A stretch of 64,000 nt of DNA from Anaerotruncus rubiinfantis (GCF_900078395.1 NZ_FKLA01000007.1:183432-247431), one strand, 5' to 3'; numbered from the stretch's first letter, positions 1 through 9,130 are shown. The notes: generated from the sequence alone by a model not told the origin. Numbers and translations: made by a program.

Positions 1-206
1 GGACCGAACCGCCGCAGGTGGTCGCGCGCAGGCTCGCGGCGGCCCGCCGGGAACTTTCATACGCGGGGGAATACGAATACGCGATTGTCAACGACAGTCT
101 GGAAACCGCGGGTGCGCAGCTTGCGGCTGTGATTGAAGCGTCCCGCTGCCGGACCAAATACATGAAGGATTTCATTAAGCAGATAAGTGAGGTAGAAGAA
201 GTATGA
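1..206 (+). CDS. gmk: Guanylate kinase, C-terminal part (cut by window start)
   Basis: The reading frame enters the window at base 3 and runs to a TGA at 204-206. About 67 residues of the C-terminus are visible. The stretch EYEYAIVNDSLETAGAQL matches the guanylate kinase C-terminal pattern (YDYVVVND-LE-A---L), followed by the final helix. The enzyme phosphorylates GMP to GDP in the cytoplasm. The next gene, rpoZ, overlaps the stop by 4 bases (ATGA), which supports the identity because gmk-rpoZ is a conserved pair. The P-loop lies outside the window, so only the C-terminus can be judged. Confidence 0.9.
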   Translation, partial: TEPPQVVARRLAAARRELSYAGEYEYAIVNDSLETAGAQLAAVIEASRCRTKYMKDFIKQISEVEEV

Positions 207-418
207 GCATGCTCAGACCATCGATGGCTTCCATTATAAAACCGGGTGAGAATTATTACAGTTTTGTGGTGGCTGTTGCGAAACGTGCCCGTGACATCGC
301 GGAGGAGGACGAGGAGATTCATTCCCTCACCGAAGAGAAACCGGTCAAACGGGCGGTCGAAGAATTTGCCAACGGCAAATGCAAGCTGGGCAGCTCGGTC
401 TGCCATGACCTGATATAA
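203..418 (+). CDS. rpoZ: RNA polymerase omega subunit
   Basis: A 71-residue protein with the omega-subunit features MLRPS near the start, a central YYSFVVAVAKRARDI helix and EEKPVKRAVEEFANGK near the end. Omega binds the beta' subunit and helps RNA polymerase assembly. The ATG at 203 overlaps the gmk stop, so translation is probably coupled; an in-frame ATG at 209 would give MLRPSM and is an alternative start. A strong terminator follows at 433, so gmk-rpoZ ends a transcription unit here instead of running directly into coaBC. Confidence 0.92.
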   Translation: MSMLRPSMASIIKPGENYYSFVVAVAKRARDIAEEDEEIHSLTEEKPVKRAVEEFANGKCKLGSSVCHDLI

Positions 419-432
419 GCCTTTTGCAAAGC

Positions 433-464
433 AGCCCTGTTTTTCGCAGGGCTTGTTTTGTTTT
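433..464 (+). terminator. Rho-independent terminator after rpoZ
   Basis: A 7-bp stem AGCCCTG / CAGGGCT with a 6-nt loop, followed by a run rich in T (453-464). It lies 15 nt after the rpoZ stop. Confidence 0.85.
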
Positions 465-497
465 CTGCGCGTGGATTTTGAAATGGGGGATTTTACA

Positions 498-1949
498 ATG
501 AGGCGGACCTGTTTTGGGGGGATTGTGCTGTTGACGGTCCTGCTGCTATTTGGCTGTGAAAGCCGCACGGCGGGAGGTTCGTCCGTACAGATGTCTGTGC
601 CCGAAGCCATTTCACAGGCGGCGCCGGAGGAAGCCGAAGCGAAGGATTCCGAGCAGGAGGAGAGCGGCGCACAGCTGAATTTGTGGTATGCGGGAAATCC
701 ATATGGCAGCCAGTGCGGGTGGGAACCGGATGGACAGGCCGTGCAGATTGTCTGCGGCAACACGATGTACCGGGTCGATCTGCAAAACCGGAAAATCAGT
801 TCTGCGCAATGTGGCGGACCCGTGGGGCCGCAGGAGGAAGTTTTCCTCTGGCCGGGTGAAAAATACATTCTGCGCACAGGAACGCTCTCGCGCATTGCGC
901 GCCCGGATGGGCCGGACGGCGCGTGGAAGCTGACCAATGCGCAGCTTTATAGCCTGGACGGGAAGCTGGAGCGGGAATTTCACGAACTCACGCCGGAACA
1001 GGCCCAGAATGTCAACGACGTCTATGAGGACTTCTATTCGCTTGAAGTTTACTGGCTCGGGCCGGACACCTTCGCTATGAATACCGGCGCACTGCTTGCG
1101 CTCTGTGATGCCGAAACTGGGAAACTCACAATGGTGGAGGATTTCCGCCTGCTCAAGCGGGCGGGCTATTCAGTCGGGAATTCCGGCTCCTATGGGATCA
1201 GCGAATGTCAGGCGCAGGACGGCACGCTCTACTACCGGGCTTCGACTGTCAAAGAGGTCGGGTCCCAGGACACCAGCATCAACACTTCCGCTCTGTTTAT
1301 GCTCACGGCGTCCGGCGAACGCCGGCAGGTTTTCGAAAAAAACGATTTCTACCGTTTCGAGCCGTTCGGCGATCGGATGCTGCTCTATCGTGACTGGAAC
1401 AGCGGTTCTGCGCAGAACCCTGACGATTCCGAATGGGGAACCCAGGTCTGGCTTGCAGACCCCGAAACGGGCGAACAGACCGAATTGGTACGGCATAACG
1501 AGCTCAAGGTGGACTATCCAACCGACGGCAGCCACTACGATTATACAAGCTGGGTGACCGAGAACGAGATGCTTTTGCCAACCTTTCACCGATACGATCT
1601 CGAAAGCGGAAAAGAAACCACTTTCACGCCGGGCGATTACGACGATCGCCGCTGGGACAATTACGACGGCAACTTTGGACTGCGGACCACCAGTCTGACG
1701 AAGGACGGCCGGGTGCGGTTCCTCTATACGGTGGAATGGGTTGAACAGGACGCGGACGGCGGCTACTGGACGGGCGAATGCTGGAGCTACACCGACGGCG
1801 ATGCGCAGCCGGTCAAGCTCGATGTCCCATGGATTGACTGGCAGTGCATCCGCGCGATCAATCCGCAGGGTACCCACGGGCTGTTCGAGACGGAAGTGGA
1901 AAACAACTGGTGGAATTACCGGGTGATGCCGCTCGACAGCATTACATGA
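498..1949 (+). CDS. Putative lipoprotein, unknown function
   Basis: I do not recognise this gene. The 483-residue product begins with a lipoprotein signal peptide, MRRTCFGGIVLLTVLLLFGC, with lipobox LFGC, so the mature protein should be anchored on the outer face of the membrane through its N-terminal cysteine. The ATG at 498 is chosen because GGGGGA (485-490) sits 7 nt upstream; a longer reading frame from 453 lacks a signal peptide. After the cysteine comes an Ala/Glu/Ser-rich linker, then a tryptophan- and aspartate-rich body with recurring ordered strands (for example YDLESGKETTF and LTKDGRVRFLYT), suggestive of a beta-propeller-like fold, which is inference. The next lipoprotein gene starts 11 nt downstream. 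Confidence 0.8.
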   Translation: MRRTCFGGIVLLTVLLLFGCESRTAGGSSVQMSVPEAISQAAPEEAEAKDSEQEESGAQLNLWYAGNPYGSQCGWEPDGQAVQIVCGNTMYRVDLQNRKISSAQCGGPVGPQEEVFLWPGEKYILRTGTLSRIARPDGPDGAWKLTNAQLYSLDGKLEREFHELTPEQAQNVNDVYEDFYSLEVYWLGPDTFAMNTGALLALCDAETGKLTMVEDFRLLKRAGYSVGNSGSYGISECQAQDGTLYYRASTVKEVGSQDTSINTSALFMLTASGERRQVFEKNDFYRFEPFGDRMLLYRDWNSGSAQNPDDSEWGTQVWLADPETGEQTELVRHNELKVDYPTDGSHYDYTSWVTENEMLLPTFHRYDLESGKETTFTPGDYDDRRWDNYDGNFGLRTTSLTKDGRVRFLYTVEWVEQDADGGYWTGECWSYTDGDAQPVKLDVPWIDWQCIRAINPQGTHGLFETEVENNWWNYRVMPLDSIT

Positions 1950-1960
1950 GGAAACGAATG

Positions 1961-3145
1961 ATGAAACGTGCACTGTGCTGCATTTTGATGTTTGCGCTGC
2001 TTTTCAGCGGCTGTGGCGCGAAGCCGGAGGAATCCGCGAAGACGGTGACCAGAGAGCCGTTTGACCTTGCGGATGCGGAAAAGATCCTTTCCGAAACCGA
2101 GGAATGCGTCGTCGGCCTGGTGCAGGCGGGCGGGGGCAGCCGAAAAACGAGCCTGCGCCGTTTCGAAAAGTGCTACGGCGGCCAGACGGCGGACAGCGCG
2201 CAGGAAAACCTATGGCGGGAGATCTGGCGGGTATTCTTTGACAGCGACGCGGACGGAACCGCTGAAACCTTGCAGATTGTGCCGTCCGGATTCTTTTTCC
2301 CGACCGTCTACCACGAGGGAATCGAAGTGGCCGAAGCGGATGTGGAGACCGTTTCCTATGAAAAGCCGGAGGACCGGTGGATGGACAGTGAATTTCTGAG
2401 AATTCTGGAACGGTACACCGGAGACGATCCGCTGCTCGAAGGCTTCTGGCGCAGAAGTTTTTACCGAAAGGCGCAAGACTCCTGGGTGTTCGACCATCTG
2501 GAAGGTCAGATAAATATTGGCGCGGACGGGCTCAATTTCCAGTACCTTCCCTACAAGGAGCGCTATTTTTCCGCGCCGCGGGAGCTTGGGTTCCCATACA
2601 CCGTCGGACGAGGAAAGGCCACGCTCATCGACGGGAGCGTGGTGGAGATCGCGCTCGAGATGATTGACGGCGTCTATTACGATGTGCGTTCGCCGGGATT
2701 TGTTCCTTCGGCGTTTACGTTTAAAACAAACTATGAGGGGACTTATCAGATCCGCTCCACCAAGGGCCCGCTCACCTTTACCTGCCCAATTTTGGCGGAC
2801 AGGGATGATGCGAACCCGTCTTGGCGCAGGCTCAATTTCCCCGCTGAATTTGAGCTGCTGGTGGAGGATTTTAACGGCGACGGCAACCCGGATTTCACCA
2901 TCGGACAGCCGGCCTCCAGCAGCATTTGGAGCTACCTGCTCTTTTCGGTGATGGAGGACGGGCAGGTGGAGCAGGCGGACTGCGGAGAAGGGATCTTCGC
3001 TTCGGCGGACGGTGCATTTTCGATTCCGCTGGAGATGACTGGTCCAGAGGAATTTACCGTATCCTATTACCACAACGACGAGGCAGCATATCTGCCGGTG
3101 CGTTACAGCTGGGCCGGCAATGTGGTCCGAACAAAAACCGAATGA
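1961..3145 (+). CDS. Putative lipoprotein with FG-GAP/VCBS-like segment
   Basis: A 394-residue product with signal peptide MKRALCCILMFALLFSGC and lipobox FSGC, so probably surface-anchored. Near residue 310 the segment EDFNGDGNPDFTIGQP resembles an FG-GAP/VCBS calcium-binding loop (DxNxDGxxD). Three in-frame ATGs exist (1946, 1958, 1961); 1961 is chosen because GAGGAA (1948-1953) is well spaced and the signal peptide begins there. It forms a two-gene lipoprotein unit with the upstream gene, inserted between rpoZ and coaBC. The function is unknown. A third lipoprotein of similar style lies at 55514-56935, next to a two-component system. Confidence 0.8.
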   Translation: MKRALCCILMFALLFSGCGAKPEESAKTVTREPFDLADAEKILSETEECVVGLVQAGGGSRKTSLRRFEKCYGGQTADSAQENLWREIWRVFFDSDADGTAETLQIVPSGFFFPTVYHEGIEVAEADVETVSYEKPEDRWMDSEFLRILERYTGDDPLLEGFWRRSFYRKAQDSWVFDHLEGQINIGADGLNFQYLPYKERYFSAPRELGFPYTVGRGKATLIDGSVVEIALEMIDGVYYDVRSPGFVPSAFTFKTNYEGTYQIRSTKGPLTFTCPILADRDDANPSWRRLNFPAEFELLVEDFNGDGNPDFTIGQPASSSIWSYLLFSVMEDGQVEQADCGEGIFASADGAFSIPLEMTGPEEFTVSYYHNDEAAYLPVRYSWAGNVVRTKTE

Positions 3146-3159
3146 CAGGAGGAAACAGG

Positions 3160-4353
3160 ATGTTTGAAGGAAAAACGATCCTGCTCGGCGTGACCGGAGG
3201 GATCGCGGCCTATAAAGCGGCGCAGCTGGCGAGCGACCTTTCGAAGACCGCGGCGGATGTGCATGTGATCATGACAAAGAACGCCACCGCGTTTGTCTCG
3301 CCGCTCACCTTTGAAACGCTCACGAATAACCGGGTGTCAGTCGATACCTTCGACCGCAATTTCGAATATAATGTCGAACATGTCGCGCTGGCCAAAAAGG
3401 CGGACGTGTTTCTGGTCGCGCCCGCGACGGCCAACTTCATCGCCAAGATGGCGGCGGGCATCGCGGACGACATGCTCTCCACCACCATTTTGGCGGCATC
3501 CTGCCCGAAGATTGTCGCGCCTGCCATGAATACCGGCATGTACGATAACCCCATCACCCAACGGAACTTACAGACGCTGCTCGCTTTCGGCGTGGATATC
3601 GTCGCCCCGGGCAGCGGGCATCTCGCCTGTGGGGATGTGGGGCGCGGCAGACTGCCGGACCCGGCGGTGCTCTTTGAAGCGGTGCGTCGGGCGCTTACGC
3701 CGCAGGATCTGCTCGGCGTGCGGGTGCTTGTCACGGCCGGGCCGACCCGGGAGGCGGTTGACCCGGTGCGGTTCCTCTCGAACCACTCGACCGGCAGGAT
3801 GGGCTATGCGGTCGCGGCGGCGGCGCGGCGGCGCGGCGCCGAAGTCACACTGGTATCCGGCCCGGTTTCGCTCACGCCGCCCGACGGTGTGGATGTGGTG
3901 CCGGTTGTGAGCGCCGCCGAGATGTTCGAAGCCGTAAAGGATGCTTGCGAAGAGGCGGATATCATCATCAAGTGTGCGGCGGTGGCCGATTACCGTCCGG
4001 TGAACGCCGCAACGGAAAAGATCAAAAAATCTGAGGGAGGCATGGAGATACCCCTTGAGCGTACGCAGGATATCCTTGCGTGGCTTGGGGAGCATCGCCG
4101 CCCCGGACAGGTACTCTGCGGCTTTTCGATGGAGACGAAGGATCTCATCGAGCATAGCCGTCAGAAGCTGGAACGCAAAAACGCCGACATGATCGTGGCG
4201 AACAGCCTGCGGGAAACGGGCGCGGGCTTTGGGACCGAGACGAATCTGGTGACCATCCTGACGCGCGAAAATACGGAACGCCTGCCGCTGATGGAAAAGG
4301 AAATGGTCGCGGACGCGCTACTCGACCGGCTGCTTGCGATTTACCGGGGATAG
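3160..4353 (+). CDS. coaBC: Bifunctional phosphopantothenoylcysteine decarboxylase / phosphopantothenate-cysteine ligase
   Basis: A 397-residue protein that carries out two consecutive steps of coenzyme A synthesis. The N-terminal CoaC half is a flavoprotein decarboxylase with LLGVTGGIAAYK, the catalytic histidine at about residue 74 (NVEHVALAKKADVFLVAPATAN), the PAMN substrate motif at 121-124 and the HLACGDVGRGRLPD flap. The C-terminal CoaB half has AGPTREAVDPVRFLSNHSTGRMGYA and the KIKK motif near residue 287. AGGAGG at 3147-3152 supports the ATG at 3160. The length is normal for the family. It starts 14 nt after the lipoprotein stop. A GC-rich cloverleaf-like repeat begins at its stop codon. 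Confidence 0.96.
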   Translation: MFEGKTILLGVTGGIAAYKAAQLASDLSKTAADVHVIMTKNATAFVSPLTFETLTNNRVSVDTFDRNFEYNVEHVALAKKADVFLVAPATANFIAKMAAGIADDMLSTTILAASCPKIVAPAMNTGMYDNPITQRNLQTLLAFGVDIVAPGSGHLACGDVGRGRLPDPAVLFEAVRRALTPQDLLGVRVLVTAGPTREAVDPVRFLSNHSTGRMGYAVAAAARRRGAEVTLVSGPVSLTPPDGVDVVPVVSAAEMFEAVKDACEEADIIIKCAAVADYRPVNAATEKIKKSEGGMEIPLERTQDILAWLGEHRRPGQVLCGFSMETKDLIEHSRQKLERKNADMIVANSLRETGAGFGTETNLVTILTRENTERLPLMEKEMVADALLDRLLAIYRG

Positions 4354-4428
4354 CGGGTTTGCCGGCGGGGCCGAAGGCCCGGCCCCGGGCGCATAGCCCG
4401 GCGCGGCGGCTGCCGCGGGCAAACCCGC
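4353..4428. repeat. GC-rich cloverleaf-like structured element
   Basis: An outer 11-bp stem, GCGGGTTTGCC (4353-4363) with GGCAAACCCGC (4418-4428), encloses three smaller hairpins: GGGCC-GAA-GGCCC (4368-4380), CCGGGC-GCATA-GCCCGG (4385-4401) and CGCGGC-GGCT-GCCGCG (4402-4417). No T-run follows, so it is not a standard terminator. It fills most of the coaBC-priA gap and overlaps the last base of the coaBC stop. It belongs to a set of structured intergenic arrays in this window, although its sequence is not a copy of the others. Confidence 0.7.
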
Positions 4429-4469
4429 CGTTTGCACGGGGTGTGAAGTGATCGAAAGGAGGGACCGGG

Positions 4470-6920
4470 ATGCCGCTCATCGCGAATGTTGTGGTGGAGA
4501 ACGCCACGCTGCAATTTGATAAGCCATATAGCTACCTGGTTCCGGAAAAAATGCCGGTGCGGCCCGGCTGTCGAGTGGTCGTGCCGTTTGGCGCGGGCAA
4601 CCGGACCCGGTTCGGTCTGGTGCTCGAACTCATCGAGCGGGAAAATACCGCGCGGCTTAAAAAGATCGCGTCGCTTATCGATGAAAAACCGCTTTTATCA
4701 TCTGAAATGGTGCTGCTGGCGCGCTATCTGCGCGACACGACCTTCTGCGGCTATTTTGACGCGGTGCGCGCGCTGCTGCCGCCCGGCATCGGCGTGGCGC
4801 TCAAATATACCTATGAGCTGGCGAAGGACGCGTCCATCTCGGAGGACGCGCCGCAGGATGAACGGCAGGTCTTTGATTATCTGTCAGGCCGCGGCAGGCC
4901 GGTGCGGGAGGAAACCCTCTGCGCCGCGCTTGGAATCGCGCCGGAAGCGCCTGCGCTGCGTGCGCTCTGCGAGCGGGAGATTGTACTCAAATCGCAGGAG
5001 GTCCGGCAGCGCATTCTCGATGAAAAACTGGTGATGGCCCGGCTTGCGGACGGGATCGGGGAACTTTCGGATGTAACTGTGAAGATCACAGCCCGCCAGA
5101 AGGCGGTGATTGAACTGCTTTTGCAGGTGGGGCAGGCCTCGGTCAAAGAGATCTGCTATTTTGCCGCTGTGGGAAAGACGGTGATCGACCGGCTGGTCAA
5201 GGCCGAAGTTGTGCAGCTTTTTACGCGGGAAATTTATCGCAATCCCTATGCAAACACCGGCATCACCGCTGAGATCGGCAGCATCCGGCTTTCGGAAGAA
5301 CAGCAGGCCGCCTATGAGGAAATCTGCGCGATGACCACAAAGGATGAAGCCAATACGGCGCTGCTCTATGGCGTGACTGGCAGCGGGAAGACCGAAGTTT
5401 TCCTGCGCGCGATCAAAGAAGTGCTGGAATCCGGCCGCGGCGTAATCGTCATGGTGCCGGAAATTTCCCTCACGCCGCAGACGATCGAGCGGTTCCACCG
5501 GTATTTCGGCGGGCGGGTCGCGGTATTGCACAGCGGCCTTTCCATGAGCGAGCGGATGGATGAATGGAAACGCATCCGTGACGGCAAAGCCGACATCGTG
5601 GTCGGCACCCGCAGCGCGGTCTTTGCGCCGCTTGCAAAAATCGGGCTGATCGTCATGGATGAGGAACAGGAAAGCTCCTATAAATCCGAAAAATCCCCGC
5701 GTTTCCACGCGCGCGATGTGGCGCGTGTGCGCGCGGCCTATCATAAATGCCTGTTGCTGCTCGCTTCGGCCACGCCGAGTGTCGAGAGCTTTTACCGGGC
5801 CAGGCAGGGGAAATACCGCCTGCTGGCTCTGCGCACCCGCTACGGCGCGGCAAAGCTGCCGGATGTGACCATTCTTGATATGTCCACCCAGCCGCTTGAG
5901 GCGGCCTCCTCATCCCTTTCAGGCGAGCTTATCGACCAGCTGCGGTATAATCTCGAATGCGGCGAGCAATCGATCCTGCTTTTAAACCGGCGCGGCTACA
6001 ATACGCTTGTCAAGTGCGCGGTTTGCGCGACGGTGGCGACCTGTCCGAACTGTTCGGTTGCGATGACCTATCACAGCGCGAACGGCCGGCTGATGTGCCA
6101 CTACTGCGGGCACATCCAGAAGCCGGACGACCTGTGCCCCAACTGCGGGAGCCGTTTTATGCGTTTTTCGGGCGCGGGAACCCAAAAGGTACAGGAAGAA
6201 CTGGAAGCGATCTTCCCGGACGCGCGGATTTTGCGGATGGATATGGATACCACCATGTCGCGATTTTCACATGAAAAACATTTTGCAGATTTTTCCGCTG
6301 GAAAATATGATATAATAATCGGGACACAGATGGTGGCCAAAGGACTCGATTTTCCGAATGTGACGCTGGTCGGCGTGCTTTCGGCCGATGCGTCCCTCTA
6401 TGCGCAGGACTACCGCAGTTTCGAGCGGGCGTTCTCGCTTTTCACCCAGGTGGTGGGCCGCTCGGGACGCGCCGAAAAGGCCGGCCGGGCGTATATCCAG
6501 ACCTTCACGCCGGAAAACCCGGTGATCGCGCTGGCGGCGGCACAGGATTACGACACATTTTATGAAACCGAGATCGAAAGCCGCCGCATCCATCTCTACC
6601 CACCCTACTGCGATATGATTGGCGTGGGTTTCTCGGGCCTTGCCAATCTACAGGTGCGGGACGCGGCGCGGCGCTTTCTCTCAAAGCTGGCTGAGGTGGC
6701 GAAGAATGAATACCCGGACCTGCCGCTGCGGGTGCTCGGTCCGTGTGAAAGCCAGATTTTAAAAATTGCAGGCAAATTTCGATGGCGTATGGCGATCAAA
6801 TGCAGCTGCAACGCCCGCACACGGGAATTTTTGTGGAAGGTGGTCGAATGGTATTATTCCCAGAACGAAAACCGCCAGGTCTCCCTCTCGATCGACCCGC
6901 GGTATGAAAACAGCATCTGA
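4470..6920 (+). CDS. priA: Primosomal protein N' (replication restart helicase)
   Basis: An 816-residue superfamily 2 helicase that recognises stalled or collapsed forks and reloads the replicative helicase. The N-terminal 3' DNA-binding domain (about 1-105) is followed by a winged-helix region. The helicase core has Walker A GVTGSGKT at 301-308 and a Walker B variant DEEQ at 397-400, where many PriA proteins have DEEH. Four CxxC pairs between about residues 516 and 558 (CAVC, CPNC, CHYC, CPNC) form the zinc module. Helicase motifs V and VI appear as TQMVAKGLDF and TQVVGRSGR. AAGGAGGG lies 8 nt before the ATG. Confidence 0.96.
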   Translation: MPLIANVVVENATLQFDKPYSYLVPEKMPVRPGCRVVVPFGAGNRTRFGLVLELIERENTARLKKIASLIDEKPLLSSEMVLLARYLRDTTFCGYFDAVRALLPPGIGVALKYTYELAKDASISEDAPQDERQVFDYLSGRGRPVREETLCAALGIAPEAPALRALCEREIVLKSQEVRQRILDEKLVMARLADGIGELSDVTVKITARQKAVIELLLQVGQASVKEICYFAAVGKTVIDRLVKAEVVQLFTREIYRNPYANTGITAEIGSIRLSEEQQAAYEEICAMTTKDEANTALLYGVTGSGKTEVFLRAIKEVLESGRGVIVMVPEISLTPQTIERFHRYFGGRVAVLHSGLSMSERMDEWKRIRDGKADIVVGTRSAVFAPLAKIGLIVMDEEQESSYKSEKSPRFHARDVARVRAAYHKCLLLLASATPSVESFYRARQGKYRLLALRTRYGAAKLPDVTILDMSTQPLEAASSSLSGELIDQLRYNLECGEQSILLLNRRGYNTLVKCAVCATVATCPNCSVAMTYHSANGRLMCHYCGHIQKPDDLCPNCGSRFMRFSGAGTQKVQEELEAIFPDARILRMDMDTTMSRFSHEKHFADFSAGKYDIIIGTQMVAKGLDFPNVTLVGVLSADASLYAQDYRSFERAFSLFTQVVGRSGRAEKAGRAYIQTFTPENPVIALAAAQDYDTFYETEIESRRIHLYPPYCDMIGVGFSGLANLQVRDAARRFLSKLAEVAKNEYPDLPLRVLGPCESQILKIAGKFRWRMAIKCSCNARTREFLWKVVEWYYSQNENRQVSLSIDPRYENSI

Positions 6921-6984
6921 CGCTTCTGGCGCACAGCGCCATTCGATAAAAGAAATTTGATCATGCTAAGGAGGATTCTTTCTA

Positions 6985-7467
6985 ATGGCACTTCGTAATA
7001 TTTTAAAAAACGGCGACGAGCGGCTGCGAAAAAAAAGCCGCCCGGTCACCGATTTCAACGAACGGCTCTGGATGCTCTTAGACGACATGGCCGAAACGAT
7101 GCGTGACAGCGACGGGGTGGGGCTTGCCGCGCCGCAGGTCGGCATCCTGCGCCGGGTTGTGGTGATCGACGTGGGCGACGGGCTTGTCGAGCTTGTAAAC
7201 CCTGTGATCACCGAAACGGAAGGGGATCAGTACGGCGGCGAGGGCTGCCTTTCGGTGCCGGGCGAGTGGGGCATGGTGCACCGTCCGCAGAAACTGGTCG
7301 TCAAAGCACAGGACCGCCATGGCAAAGAGATCGAATTGCCTGCGGAGGACTATTTCGCGGTGGCGGTCTGCCATGAAACCGACCATTTGGATGGAATCCT
7401 GTTTATCGACCGTGCCGACCGGATGCTGACTCCGGAGGAAATGGAAGAATCCCAAGAGGAGGAATGA
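6985..7467 (+). CDS. def: Peptide deformylase
   Basis: A 160-residue metalloenzyme that removes the formyl group from the initiator methionine of new proteins. All three family motifs are present: GVGLAAPQ at 44-51, EGCLS at 86-90 (the cysteine binds the metal) and HETDH at 130-134 (two metal-binding histidines and the catalytic glutamate). AAGGAGG at 6969-6975 supports the ATG. The next gene, fmt, starts 4 nt after the stop. Formylation and deformylation enzymes are therefore co-transcribed, as in most bacteria. Confidence 0.97.
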   Translation: MALRNILKNGDERLRKKSRPVTDFNERLWMLLDDMAETMRDSDGVGLAAPQVGILRRVVVIDVGDGLVELVNPVITETEGDQYGGEGCLSVPGEWGMVHRPQKLVVKAQDRHGKEIELPAEDYFAVAVCHETDHLDGILFIDRADRMLTPEEMEESQEEE

Positions 7468-7471
7468 CCCC

Positions 7472-8395
7472 ATGCGCATCGTTTTCATGGGAACCCCCGA
7501 CTTCGCGGTGCCGTGCCTGGCGCGGCTCATCGCGGATGGGCACGAGATTGCGGGCGTCTTTACCCAGCCGGACAAGCCGAAAGGCCGCGGCATGAAGCTC
7601 TGCCCGCCGCCGGTCAAAGAGCTGGCGCTCGAGCGAAACCTCCCGGTGTACCAGCCGGAAAAGATGAAGGACGGCGCGGCGCTTCAGATCCTGCGGGAGC
7701 TGAAGCCGGAACTGATTGTCGTGGTGGCGTTTGGGCGCATCCTGCCCAAGGACATCCTCGACCTGCCGCCGTACGGCTGCATCAATGTCCACGGCTCGCT
7801 GCTGCCCCGTTACCGCGGCGCGGCCCCCATCCAGTGGAGCGTCTTAAACGGGGACGAAACCGCCGGCGTGACCACCATGTATCTGGCCGAAGGGCTTGAT
7901 ACCGGCGACATGATCCTCAAAAAAGAAACCCCGGTCGGCCCGGAAGAAACTTCGGGCGAGCTGTTTGACCGGCTTTCTGTGCTTGGCGCCGAGGCGCTCT
8001 CCGAAACGGTGGCGCTTATCGCGGCGGGAAAAGCGAGGCGCACGCCGCAGGACGATTCGCTTTCCTGCTATGCGCCGATGCTCACCAAGCAGGACGCGAA
8101 AATCGATTTCACAAAGTCTGCCCGCGAGGTTCATAACCTCGTGCGCGGAATGTCCCCGTGGCCGGTTGCGCACACCACCCTGGACGGCAAAACGCTCAAG
8201 GTGCACAGGACGCGAACCGCTGAAGGCAGCGGTGCTCCGGGCGAAGTGCTTGAAGACGGCAGGCGCCTGGTCGTTGCCTGCGGCGAAGGCGCGGTGGAAT
8301 TTCTGGAAATCCAGGCCGAAGGCAGCCGCCGGATGGCGGCGGCGGATTATCTGCGCGGGCACCCGGTCATGAAGGGCGCGAAGCTCGGCTTGTAA
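7472..8395 (+). CDS. fmt: Methionyl-tRNA formyltransferase
   Basis: A 307-residue enzyme that transfers a formyl group from 10-formyl-tetrahydrofolate to Met-tRNA(fMet). The N-terminal catalytic domain shows SLLPRYRGAAPIQWSVLNGD, with the catalytic set Asn105, His107 and Asp143 (in GLDTGDM). The C-terminal OB-like domain follows from about residue 205. The start ATG lies 4 nt after def, with GAGGAATGACC as its ribosome site. The length is normal. Confidence 0.97.
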   Translation: MRIVFMGTPDFAVPCLARLIADGHEIAGVFTQPDKPKGRGMKLCPPPVKELALERNLPVYQPEKMKDGAALQILRELKPELIVVVAFGRILPKDILDLPPYGCINVHGSLLPRYRGAAPIQWSVLNGDETAGVTTMYLAEGLDTGDMILKKETPVGPEETSGELFDRLSVLGAEALSETVALIAAGKARRTPQDDSLSCYAPMLTKQDAKIDFTKSAREVHNLVRGMSPWPVAHTTLDGKTLKVHRTRTAEGSGAPGEVLEDGRRLVVACGEGAVEFLEIQAEGSRRMAAADYLRGHPVMKGAKLGL

Positions 8396-8425
8396 ACGCA
8401 CCGGAAAGGAGAAGATTTTTATTTT

Positions 8426-9109
8426 ATGTTTTTTGATTATTACTATCTGATCCTGGTTGTCCCGGCCCTGCTGCTTGCGGCGTGGGCGCAGGCAACGGTC
8501 AGCAGCACCTACCGCAAATATTCCCAGGTTCATTCCTCCCGGCGGCTGACCGGCGCGGATGCGGCCCGGCGGATTCTCGATTCCAACGGGCTTTATAATG
8601 TGCGCATCGAGCACATCCGCGGGGAGCTGACCGACCATTATGACCCGGGCGCGAATGTTGTGCGCCTTTCGGACAACGTCTATTCGAGCAGCTCGGTGGC
8701 TGCGCTCGGCGTGGCGGCGCATGAATGTGGGCACGCGGTGCAGCATGCCACCCATTACACGCCGCTCATCTTCCGAAACGCGATCATCCCGGTCACAAAC
8801 TTCGGCTCGAAGCTGTCGATCCCGCTCATCATTATTGGGATGCTCCTGTCCTACGGGCCGCTTATTGATATAGGCCTTTTGCTTTTCTCACTGGTGGCGA
8901 TATTCCAGCTTGTCACCCTGCCGGTCGAGTTCAATGCTTCGTCCCGCGCGCTCGCCACGCTCGAAAACGACCATTTTCTGGAACCGAACGAGCTTCGCGG
9001 CTCCAAGAAGGTGTTGCAGGCAGCGGCGCTCACCTATGTGGCGGCGCTGCTCGTGACAATCATGCAGCTCCTGCGGCTGGTGCTGCTTTCCCGCAATCGC
9101 CGCGACTAA
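8426..9109 (+). CDS. Membrane zinc metallopeptidase, YugP family
   Basis: A 227-residue membrane protein of the neutral zinc metallopeptidase family (Pfam Zn_peptidase_2). It has an N-terminal membrane segment (about 6-25), the zinc/catalytic motif HECGH in AALGVAAHECGHAVQHA at about residue 96, and two further hydrophobic regions near 130-160 and 195-220. Its substrate is not known. AAGGAG lies rather far upstream (about 16 nt), so expression may be modest. It sits between fmt and rsmB, where related Clostridia often carry the same gene. Confidence 0.85.
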   Translation: MFFDYYYLILVVPALLLAAWAQATVSSTYRKYSQVHSSRRLTGADAARRILDSNGLYNVRIEHIRGELTDHYDPGANVVRLSDNVYSSSSVAALGVAAHECGHAVQHATHYTPLIFRNAIIPVTNFGSKLSIPLIIIGMLLSYGPLIDIGLLLFSLVAIFQLVTLPVEFNASSRALATLENDHFLEPNELRGSKKVLQAAALTYVAALLVTIMQLLRLVLLSRNRRD

Positions 9110-9130
9110 CATGCAGATGGGAACAAACTG

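Noticed and set aside
1170..1973. 267-codon frame on the minus strand
   Set aside because: Antisense shadow of the lipoprotein gene with Arg/Pro/His-rich composition and no ribosome site. Many similar long antisense frames (for example 21258-23303, 34809-36566, 37007-38077) result from the high GC content.
5658..5669. DEEQ in PriA as a defective helicase motif
   Set aside because: DEEQ variants appear acceptable in PriA of related Clostridia, and all other motifs are intact.
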